Positions 42,548 to 52,000 of a stretch of 64,000 nucleotides of DNA are shown here, in pieces. The stretch is from Diadophis punctatus similis (Eukaryota > Chordata > Lepidosauria > Squamata > Dipsadidae). The stretch is from contig JALIGW010000040.1 of NCBI GenBank assembly GCA_023053685.1, positions 341,001 to 405,000 of the forward strand, given 5' to 3'. The stretch's first letter is position 1. Every line of letters begins with the position of its first letter. The translations under genes were made by a program, and so were the position numbers. The notes beneath the pieces were generated by a model. The model did no database searches. It was not told the origin of the DNA and was given only the letters and a program-made list of their open reading frames with translations.

Positions 42548-43383
42548 TTGAGACTGGAAGTACTACAACGAAGCCATGACTCCAAACTGGGAGGGCATTT
42601 TGGGTTCCTAAAAACTCTCCACCTAACCCAGTGCCAGTTTTGGTGGTCAAAGATGAAAGCTGAGGTGGAAGACTATGTCAAAAGCTGTGCCACGTGCGCG
42701 ACCAGGAAAAATTGGCCAGGAAAACTGCCTGGATTAGTCCAGCAAGTGACTAACCCCAGCAAACCCTGGGAAGAGATCGCAATGGACTTCATCGTAGCAC
42801 TCCCAGACAACAGCGGAAGTACGGTAATTTGGACAGTCACCGACTTGCTTTCCAAGCAAGCCCATTTCATCGCTTGCTCAGGTCTACCGTCAGCCAGGAA
42901 GCTAGCAAAGCTATTTCTCAAACACATCTACTGCCTACACGGCGTGCCAAAAAGAGTCATCTCCAACCAAGGCATACAGTTTACAGCCAAATTCTGGAAA
43001 GAGTTCCTGAGGGCGATTGGATCCACACATGAACGGGGCGACTGAACGTGCGAACACAATGGTCGGACAATGGTTGAACCCCCTGAGTCCCCAGGGAGTA
43101 GGGCGGCCTATAAGAATCGCAAAATAAATAAATAAATAAATACATCTGTTGTTATGTGGATTACCAGCAGGACAATTGGTCAGAGTTGCTACCATTTGCT
43201 GAGGTAGCATATAACAATGCTGTCCATAGCAGCACTGGACTAACTCCTTTTCAGGTTACCAGTGGCATGGAATTCATTCCTATGCCTGAACTACCCACAG
43301 AGACCCCCACTTCCATGTCTCTAACGGAGTGGATGGAAGTGGTGGGAAAAAGGGTGGGAGAACACCAAGAAAGCACTAGCTGA
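42548..43383 (+). pseudogene. Gypsy-B integrase core, broken and interrupted
   Basis: An HHCC-type zinc region (HDSKLGGHFG with CATCATRK) is followed by the catalytic core. The first Asp is kept (AMDFIVALP), the second is changed to Asn (ISNQGIQF), and the Glu is present (GATERANT, about 43040). About ten codons are missing just before the Glu, with a frameshift. An L2 tail is inserted at 43078-43141, after which the frame resumes (YQQDNWSELLPFAEVAYNN). It would have joined the cDNA to host DNA. Confidence 0.9.
43078..43141 (+). mobile_element. L2 3'-tail fragment inserted in Gypsy-B integrase
   Basis: CCCCCTGAGTCCCCAGGGAG, GTAGGGCGGCCTATAAGAAT and an (AAAT)n end match the plus-strand L2 3' end. 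The integrase protein reads from MVGQWLN directly to Y.CCYVDYQQDNW across it. No clear TSD was found. Confidence 0.75.
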
Positions 43384-43444
43384 AGCGGCAGAAGCATACA
43401 AGAAGCAAGCCGACAAACACCGATCGCTACAGCCCCCCTTCCGA

Positions 43445-43912
43445 GTGGGAGATAAAGTTTTCTTGTCTACCAAATATATCCGGTTGAGAATGCCCAGCAA
43501 GAAGCTAGGGCCAAAATTTTGGGGTTGTTTCCCGATAGTTAAAATTATCAACCTAGTCACATTTCAGCTTGTTTTACCTAGAATATTGGGAAAGATTCAT
43601 CCTGTATTCCATTGCAGTTTATTAAAACTTGTGATTGGGTCAAGCTTAAGGCCACAAACCCAACCACCCCCTCCTCTTGTAGTCATACAAGGGGAGACTC
43701 ATTACGAGGTGAAGAAGACTTTAGACTCCAGAATATATAGAGGTCTGTTACAATATTTAGTACATTGGAAGGGGTACCCTTTGTCAGAAGCTACCTGGGT
43801 AAAAAGTTGGAATGTAAAAGCTGAGAGGCTAGTGAAGCAATTCCATGATAAATATCCGGACAAGCCAAAGGGTCTCCCTGGGGGGGAGGGGTGGTTGATG
43901 ATGCTGTGTTAA
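43445..43912 (+). pseudogene. Gypsy-B integrase C-terminus with chromodomain
   Basis: 155 open codons. It includes a GPKFWGCFPI stretch (GPY/F-type module, where the family usually has G.KY.GPF.I) and, at about 43705-43860, a chromodomain: YEVKKTLDSRIYRG, LQYLVHWKGYP, SEATWVKSWNV. The chromodomain of chromoviruses guides integration by reading histone marks. It lies just 5' of the purine-rich tract and the 3' LTR. Confidence 0.92.
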
Positions 43913-43975
43913 CCCCCTCTGTTATTTTTCTTTCTCTCCCTTTAGGATACATTTCTTTTCTGAGGGGAGGACGCC

Positions 43976-44391
43976 TGTCAGGCTGAAGCTATTTTAGTTG
44001 GGATCTTAGGCCTGCCACACTTTATACTATTCTACTATGCATTTTGTATTGTGGGAGAATGGGAGGGGGGATTGTTAGAAGTTGCTGGCATGTAGCCATA
44101 ACAAATTCTTTCTAGGAAGCCAAGGTCATCCTTTGTCTCTGTACCTCTGCACCTGCATGGAAGGAGATGGGTGGATTCTGCAGGCATGGCATTTGGAGAT
44201 TGGTCAACGTGATGGACTTGGGTGTGTGGGGGCAAGGGCTTGAACTTTCAACTGGGTGGCAAAACTCGGAGGACTTCAGATTCGGGTTTCACCCAGATGT
44301 ACCAACATGGCTCTGTTAATAAATTAGAACTTTGAGGAATACTTTGCCTCAGATTCTGATTTAGTTTTGGATGCTATTTGGAACCCTGACA
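43976..44391 (+). repeat. Gypsy-B 3' LTR
   Basis: TGTCAGGCTGAAGC to AACCCTGACA, 416 bp, immediately after the purine tract; flanked outside by CCTGG. Confidence 0.93.
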
Positions 44392-44522
44392 CCTGGCCCC
44401 ATCTCTGCCTCCGACGCAGAGCCTTTCCCAAACTCCAGGACTGGCCCATGTTCCTCCCCAGCCTCCTAACTGTCTGACTCTGCTGCCAGCTCCGCAGGCC
44501 GCCAGAGGACCACAACACTTAG

Positions 44523-44924
44523 TTCTGCAATTCCTTTTGTCTCCTCTGCCCTTTAGTAATCTGTTGATCTGCCTTCTTTTACAAATTTGCTTCTTTCTGC
44601 AAGCTTTTTTTTTAAGTCCAAGAATTTGGAATTTCTTGGAGGTCCCCCCCCCCCGGTTTTTCACTCCCATCCACTAGTTCCTCTAATTTATTCTCTTTCT
44701 TGTATGTTCTCATTTTCTCTGGAAGTTCCATGAAGCTTCTGCTGTACTACCCCTTTTGGTTCAACCAATCTGTGTCCTCTTTTCTCTAATGAAGGGGCCC
44801 CTGTTACCCCCGCTTTTGGATTATTTTTCTTCATGCATAGAAAGTCAGGAAAGCTAAGGCCCAGAATAATCTATGACTAGCAATCAATGCCAGAAATAAT
44901 AATTATTTTTTTGATATGTAAGGA
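44523..44924. other. Unassigned sequence
   Basis: Pyrimidine-rich, with C- and T-runs (44602-44656). No coding motif. Confidence 0.35.
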
Positions 44925-45740
44925 AGAAGAAGAAAGTCAAGGAAATGATAAGGTTCACTAATGGGAGCAGATGTTAAGGAGGAACGGGCAGCAGAGAGAA
45001 AGTGGAGCTGCTTAATTCCTTCTTTGCAACTGTTCTTATGCAAAAGGAAGAAAGAGCCCAACCTATCAAAAGCAGCACCGAGGGAAACAGAATAGGTATA
45101 CAAGTCGAAACAGGCAAGGCATTAGTAAGAGAATACCTATCCACCCTGGATGATCACAAATCACCTGGGCCAGTTGGAGCTGGCAAATGTAATTTTGGAG
45201 AAATTGAATATAATATTTCAAGGCTTATGTAGCACAGGGGAACTATTAGAGGATTGAAAAAGAACTGATGTGGTTCCAAACTAAAAAAACAAACAAAAGG
45301 AAAAATGGATCCAGGAAATTATAGGCCAACCAGCTGGATGTCAATAACTGGGAAAATCCTTGAAAATGTCATCAAGTGGAAGATTTGTGAACCAAGCAAG
45401 GTGATTACTAGAAGCCAGTTTGAGTTTGTTAAAAACAGATCATGCCAGAAAAAAATATTTCCTTGATAAAGGGACTAAATTAGTGGACCAGCAAAATGTT
45501 GTAAACATAATATACTTGGCCTTCAGTAATGCATTTGACAAAGTAGAACCATTGTCAACTTCTTGGCCAAATAAAACAAAGTGGGATAGATGAATCCACC
45601 AGATGGATTCATAATTGGATGGCCAACTGCACTCAATGGATAGTCCTCAATGGAACTACATCTACAGTACATGGTTTGTAAAAAAAAACATACAATGCCA
45701 AAGGATGTCCTCCTAGATGTTCCACCGGGAGAGGCAATGA
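44925..45740 (+). mobile_element. CR1 LINE remnant
   Basis: Decayed CR1 region between endonuclease and RT: an ELLNSFFATV stretch (45005), LDDHKSPGPVGA (about 45148), then NYRPTSWMSITGKILENVIK (about 45320-45370) and a TLAFSNAFDKV-like motif A (about 45520). Several frameshifts and stops. Same family as 2430-3393. Confidence 0.82.
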
Positions 45741-48092
45741 ATCCTAGATGGATGGCAATATCTGCCCTGTAACAACGCTTACAATGAGCTTTGTATTTTT
45801 AAAAAAAGAATAATAAAGTAATACAATTTAAATGGATCATCTTGGACAAATCCCACGGACAGAAAAATAGTTGCTGTCCATCATGATGTAAGTCAAATTA
45901 TGTTGCTAAATAAGCATGGCACCCAGTGAAATAATTACTGAGTGTTTCCTGGAGGGGCACCGATCCTTTTAAAGGTTTCCCTAAGACCCAGGACTTGACT
46001 AGCATGAGTGGGAGGAAACCTGGTGGAGCTCTCCTTTTCATTAGGCTCCAAAATTAGCTTTTCTTCAGCAATTTGAGCAACATTAAGAACTTCACATTGT
46101 GAGGGTTTTCACCTTAAAAGCAAGAAAAAAAACAAAACAAAAAACACTTTCCTTTGATGGCCTGAACTTGAACTGATTTTTGCAGCTTTGCAAATGCTGC
46201 TCACACGGTCCATCCTCAGCAGCATCTATGCGACAGAAGCAAAGTTGGCTTGTCAAGGGGTTCCGCCTTGGGTCCCCCATGTGAGGGGTGTCTGTTTCTT
46301 CTGCAGGTGGGCCTTGCCGTGAGCTACCTCCTTTGCCACCAGTGAGACTGATGACTCCTTTCCAGAGCATTTCCATTTAACTTGGCTACACTGATGAGAA
46401 AATCTCTAGTAGATATCATTCCATTTACATGATTTATGCAAAGTGCATTAAATGTTCTTGGGATGTTTAATCAATGTGCTGGAAGGGAGAATTATTTATG
46501 GCCTGGCTATGCCCAGTCAGCACAAGACAGAAGGGAGGGACAAGCCAGAAGGGCAGAAGGAGACCAAAGTCCTAAAGCAACCAATTGAGGCTTTGCATTT
46601 TGGCAATGAAGGTGGTTATTTTTTGCCCCAATGAACAAAAAAATAAAGGCATCACCCTGAAGAGAACATGGTGGGGTGTTGCAGTGTAAGTAAACAAAAA
46701 ATATATTTTCTTGGCATTTCAGGATATGGAAAGCCCATTGAGCACAGGGTGAGACAAATGAAGCCCCTTCTTGGAGTTTACTTAGATGACCTATGGATTT
46801 AGCTCACATTTCTGTAGCAGATGGCCAAGGTCTTTGGACGCGAGGGATCCTGAGATGCACCCTTTCTGCTAGATATCATCTCAGAGATATATTGACCATA
46901 TATTGAAATCTGGTTTTACTGTCTTTATTAGGAGGTTACTGGTCAGGAGTTTTAAACTGTTTGTAATGGTCATACAAGAATAAGTTTATACATTTTTCTA
47001 ACATGCAGAAGTTTATATTCAGTTTCTTTCAATGTAGATCCCCAAGAAACATATTTATATTCAAATTTCCCTGATGTAATTCTTACATTACTATCTTGAT
47101 GGAGTTCCTTTAAGCACAAAGTCTTGCATGAATGCAACCTATCTTTTTCCTATTCAACTTTCAGAAGTCCATGTACTTCTTCATATATTTCTTCTGTGGA
47201 TTTGAGTCCTGATCAGAGGAAAACAAACTCTGTTTATTGTTGATGTCCATGATGGTAAATTTTGCAAATCTGCCCCCATAAAAAAGTATGACTTAGTTCT
47301 TTAACCTCTCCAATGGAGCCTGACATTTTCTGCCTTCCATGCCAACTTCCCTTTGTTGTTCCTTGTTGCAACTGTCATTTTCTCCTTCAAACAATTGATC
47401 TAATTTGCTATTCAAGACATTTGAACAGTAAGAAAGGAATTCCTCCTCCTCCTCTTCCTTCAAAGATTCCATATGCAGATATGAGCGTCTCCCAGTTTCC
47501 CTTGTTTTATATGAATCAGGCAGAACCAGCAGGAAAGGGCTACCAGGCAGTCATCTTATGGGAGCATCTCAACCCCTGGAATGACATCCTTCCCCAGAAC
47601 CCTTCAGCCCTGACTGTGCCTACCTGCAAGCGATTACTGAAACCGGGCTCTTTCTGCAAAGACTGGGCCAGGCTATTAGGTTTATCCACCCATTTTGAGT
47701 TGTCTTTAAAGAATGAGACAGTCCCTTCCCATGGTTTGGCTGTTTTATTTCTGAGTTAATTTGTTATATTGTTCCATAGTTTTTTAACATTTTTAAAAAA
47801 GTTTTTCTTATTTTATTCAGAAAGTTAAAATACAAATTCCAATATAAACAAACAAACAAACAAACAAACAAACAAACAAACAAACAAATAAAATATTAAG
47901 CCAAAAACCCAAACAAAAATAGACAAATCAGTTTTTAAAAGGTACGCATTGAAAAGGGCAAAAAAACCAACAACACATATATTATTTCCCCTGGTTGATC
48001 GCTGATAAATCTCCTGGTTGATCACAACAATGTTAGTTTCTCTCCCTTGTGAAGCAGGACCACAACCTCTACATCTATTCACAATCAGCTTA
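45741..48092. other. Long stretch without recognisable elements
   Basis: About 2.3 kb in which I recognise no TE terminus. The longest open frame, 47313-47759 plus (148 codons), has no motif, no signal peptide and no close splice context, so it is not called. A (CAAA)n microsatellite lies at 47847-47890. This is one of the better candidates for unique host DNA in the window. Confidence 0.45.
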
Positions 48093-48665
48093 TAGTGCTT
48101 CTCAATTATTTTCTGTTACACCCCCTCTAGAAAGAAGTAAACATTTCGCGTGCCCCCCCCCCAACTCTCCACCGGGACGATTGTTTGCAATATTAGGCAC
48201 GTTTTTGCTGAAAAAAACTCAAGCAGCTTATCAGTGTGATTGAGGTGTAATGTGTTTAAGTGATGCCTTAATTTATTTGGCTTCATGCTGTCTGCTGCCA
48301 ACATTTTTAGACACAGTAAACATACCGGTCTTTCCTCGTCTCCCACCATAGTCACAGTGAAGCCAAGCGCTACATATGCTTCGTCATATTTCCCTGAATT
48401 AACTTTTGGGAGACTTACGTTTGTCTCATTATCTCCATCTCTCTCCTCCTTTCTTTTCATCCCTGTTAAATATTTTTCCATGGTGTCTCTTAAGGGTTTG
48501 TTATCTGCACTTCATATCTTCTGCTCTGTGCTGCGTGCTATTGTTCAGTACAAAAAACCCCTACTCCCTGCGGCAAAAAAAAGCACGTTTCCCGGGGTCA
48601 TGCGCCCCCCTGGCATCGCTCTGTGCCCCCCCAGGGGGCCCCGCCCCACTATTTGAGAAGCACTG
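48093..48665 (-). mobile_element. hAT deletion derivative keeping the BED-finger region
   Basis: The right end (minus-strand start) CAGTGCTTCTCAAATAGTGG and left end TAGTGCTTCTCAATTATT form a 13-14-bp inverted repeat of Charlie-like hAT type. Flanks share only GCTTA (TCAGCTTA at left, GCTTAGAC at right), so the 8-bp TSD is imperfect or eroded. All of the transposase core is missing. Confidence 0.75.
48116..48481 (-). pseudogene. hAT transposase N-terminus with BED-type zinc finger, truncated
   Basis: 121 open codons. The start MEKYLTGMKRKEE is followed by a KYDEAYVALGFT stretch and a BED-type finger: RPVCLLCLKML, SMKPNKLRHHLNTLH, giving Cys-x2-Cys...His-x4/5-His. A LLEFFSAK stretch follows, as in hAT transposases and domesticated ZBED/SCAND3-type proteins. 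The frame then runs into the left terminal repeat and stops; the catalytic RNase H-like domain and dimerisation region are absent. The fingers bind the transposon ends in live relatives. Host domestication is not suggested by anything visible here. Confidence 0.8.
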
Positions 48666-48799
48666 GCTTAGACTGTCATCTGTCTACTATATGTAAATTA
48701 ATAGCAAAGTTAAACTTTAAAGACCTCTGTTTCTTAACACCTAAGCTGCTCAGAGTTTGTGTGAAAATGCTCATTTATTGCTAAATTTTGTTTAATAAT

Positions 48800-49062
48800 T
48801 GTTAGATCGTGGATTCAGCACAGGAGACCGACTTTGACAACAGCTCTTTATTTGAGATAAGAAGCACAACCAGCAAAAAGCCTCTGACAGCTTGCCTTTT
48901 TATAGGGGCTGTCAGCAACACTTGTAACCAATTCAAAATGTAGCAACCAATGGAGGTTCAGCATTTTCCCTCCAATAATACTGGCCCTGGATGAAACCAG
49001 CATTTTCCCTCCAATAATACTGGCCCTGGATGAAACCAGTTATTCCTAGCCAGAACATAACA
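48800..49062 (-). repeat. Gypsy-C 3' LTR
   Basis: 263 bp; U3 contains two tandem copies of a 39-bp unit (48959-48997, 48998-49036) beginning CAGCATTTTCCC on the plus strand. The gag-pol stop codon lies in its first 17 bases. Confidence 0.97.
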
Positions 49063-52000
49063 TCCCTCCCCCTCTAGATGGGCTCATCCGGCAAACGTAA
49101 TCGCGCAGGTAGGCGGGGCGTTTACGCTCCCGCTCGGACCTGCGCACTTCAGTCAAGGGGAAGCCAGCAGCCCGATCGGACTGGTCTGCTGCAATTCCAG
49201 GAGCTGTGCTTGGAAGCTCCTGGAATGTCTCGCTCTCAGTTCTCTCTGCTTGTGGACTTAATTCGACTGAGGGACGCTGCTGGACTGTGGCTTCACCAGG
49301 TAGGCCTTCTGAGACATCCGGGCACGATTCAGCTAGGGAAGGAATGTAGGGAGTTATCTCACTTGGGTTTATTAGGTCTCCTTTAATTCTACTTCTTAAC
49401 TGATCAATGTGTCTTTTCCATAGGCGGCCGTCTTGCAGCCGGACCGCGTAAGACACAGGCCCTATGACAGTTTCTATTACCCCTGGCAGCCATAGGGGCC
49501 CTTCAGCATAATTGCGGGCAAATACTGTGTCCGCTGTGGCAAATGACCTTGTTTTCTTTGTGCTTTCTTGTTTTGCGCTGGTTGTGTAGTTTGGATGTAA
49601 GCGGTCCAGGAGTGACCGGAGCCGGCGGCCCATTAGGAGCTCTGCTGGGCTGCGGCCAGTTGTGGCACTGGGAGTTATGTGCTGGGTTAGGAGGAACCTG
49701 TCTATCCTATCCTGCCAATCTCCAGGCCCCAGTCTGGCTAACGCTTCCTTGGCAGATCTCACAAATCGTTCCGCTAGGTCGTTTGTGGCCGGGTGGAATG
49801 GAGCAGATAAAGCGTGGCTGATTCCTTGGCTAGCCAGATACCCCTCAAAAGGTGTGGCTGTGAATTGCGGGCCATTGTCTGTTACTAACGTGTCCGGAAT
49901 GCCATGGGTTGTGAATAAATGCCTTAGAACCTTAATGACAGACTCAGCAGTGGTCGACTTCATAGGGAAGATCTCGAGCCACTTGGAATATGCGTCCACG
50001 ATAATTAGGAACATTTGGCCATGGCATGGACCCGCAAAATCGGCATGAAGCCGTGACCATGGGGATTTTGGTAGATCCCAATCGTGCACCGGGGCTTTGG
50101 GAGGCGCCGGCCGTGACTCCTGACAGGGTAGGCATCGGGCGACCCACTCCTGGACCTCCGCATCCATCTTGGGCCACCACACGTACCCTCTAGCTAAGGC
50201 CTTCATTCGCACAATTCCCGGATGACCTTCATGTAATGTTTGAAGTATTCCAGCACGCAGGCTGGTAGGTATCACCACCCTGTCTCCCCATAGGAGGCAT
50301 CCCCCTTGCTCTGACAGTTCATGCTGTCTTAGCTCGTACGGCTTAAACTCAGGCCTGGCAGGGTCTCTCGGCCACCCCCTCCACACCCAGTTCAGGACAG
50401 TCCTGAGAGCGGGGTCTCTGGCTGTGTGCTTGGCCACCTCAGCTGAGGTGATCAGGCCTGAATCCTCTAGGTCAATTAAGAGCACAGGGACCTCTGGGAC
50501 GATATCCAACAGTACCTCGGGCAACGGGCACCTGCTTAATGCGTCTGCATTTCCCATTTCTCTCCCAGGCCGGTGTACCAGGCAATAGGAATATGCAGAT
50601 AGGAAAATGGCCCAGCGGGCAAAACGGGGGGACAAAGCAGCCGGGGTGGGGCGATCCCCGGCAAGTAACCCCAATAGAGGCTTGTGGTCCGTTACCAACA
50701 TGAAGTCTCGCCCGAACAAGTATTCATGGAATTTTTTAACCCCCGCTACCAGGGCCAAGGCTTCCTTGTCCAGCTGACTATAATTCCTTTCCGCGCTGGA
50801 CAAGGTTCTTGAATAATAGGCTATTGGAGCCTCAAGCCCATTGGGGAGCCGATGACTTAGGACAGCCCCGACCCCTACTGGGGACGCATCACAAGCTAGG
50901 ACCACCGGCAAGGTGATGTTGTACTGAATCAAAAAGCTTTCGCTGGTCAGCAATTTTTTTACAGCTCTGAAAGCAGCATTTTCTTTATGGCCCCACACCC
51001 ACAGAGCATTCTTAGCCAGCAACCTATGGAGGGGCTCCGCAACAGTTGCTTTATCTCTTAAAAATAGGCTATAAAAATTAAGAAGGCCTAGGAAAGCCTG
51101 CAGCTCCGCCTGATTTTTAGGGGCTGGGGCTTCCTGAATGGCCTTCAGTTTACTCTCTGTGGGGTGGATGCCTCCACCATCAATTCTGTACCCCAGGAAC
51201 TCAACCTCTGGTACCCCCAATACACATTTGTTGCGTTTGGCTTTCAAACCCGCAGCGCGTAACTTCTCGAGGACCATTGTGACTCGACAGCGTAGCTGGT
51301 CACTATCGTTCGCTGAAATAAGAACATCGTCGAAGTAGGGCACAACCCCGGGGATGTTCTGCAACAGACGTTCCATCACACTCTGGAACAACCCCGGGGC
51401 CACACTAACCCCAAATTGCAATCTATGACATTTAAATGCCCCCCTGTGAGTCACAATGGTCTGAGCCTCTGCCGTGGCACCATCTACTGGTAACTGCTGG
51501 TAGGCCTGTGCCAGATCTAACTTGGCGAACAGGCGTCCAGACCCCAACGAGTGCAGCAATTGATGTACAATTGGCACGGGGTAGGCACTCTGTTGCAACG
51601 CCCTGTTTACTGTGCACTTGTAGTCAGCGCATATCCTGACGCTTCCGTCCCCTTTAAGGGGCGTGACAATGGGCGTCTCCCACCGTGCATGATCAACTGG
51701 TTCTAGAACACCCTGCTTGATCAGTTTATCTAATTCAATATCTATTTTGGCTCGCAATGGTAAGGGAACCCTGCGGGGCTTTAAACGAATGGGGGCAACC
51801 TTAGGATCAAGATTAAACGAAATTGGGGTCCCCACATACTTGCCCAACCCGTCACTGAAAACGTCCTGAAATTCCTCAAACAGATCGTCCAAATTTGAAG
51901 TTTCGACATTGTTGACGCCGGAGACCCCTAAACCAAGGGATTCGAACCAGCTCAGTCCTAAGAGGCTCGGGAGGTCGCCGTTCACGATGATGAGCTGGAG

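Larger units (their letters stand above)
38589..44391 (+). mobile_element. Gypsy-B chromodomain LTR retrotransposon, decayed
   Basis: A full-length, 5.8-kb element with LTRs 38589-38999 and 43976-44391 and an exact 5-bp duplication CCTGG (38584-38588, 44392-44396). Order of domains: decayed gag (39000-40480), protease (about 40490), RT, RNase H, integrase and a C-terminal chromodomain. A purine-rich tract (GAGGGGAGGACGCC) precedes the 3' LTR. The LTRs differ at roughly two dozen sites plus a small indel by eye, so insertion is old. A solo copy of the same LTR is at 62373-63299. Confidence 0.95.
38075..44517 (-). mobile_element. ERV-type solo LTR split by Gypsy-B
   Basis: It begins TGTTCTGACC (38075) and ends ACCACAACA (44517), with the exact duplication CTTAG outside (38070-38074, 44518-44522). 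Its two parts, 38075-38588 and 44392-44517, sum to about 635 bp after allowing for the inner CCTGG duplication. On the minus strand it carries a TATA-like CCTATAAGAC (about 38410) and AATAAA (about 38140). ERV versus Gypsy origin is inferred only from its general look. Confidence 0.85.

Noticed and set aside
47313..47759. 148-codon plus-strand frame
   Set aside because: No recognisable domain, no splice or promoter support, no codon bias seen by eye.
48085..48673. Exact hAT TSD around the BED-finger remnant
   Set aside because: Only GCTTA is shared between flanks; reported as imperfect.
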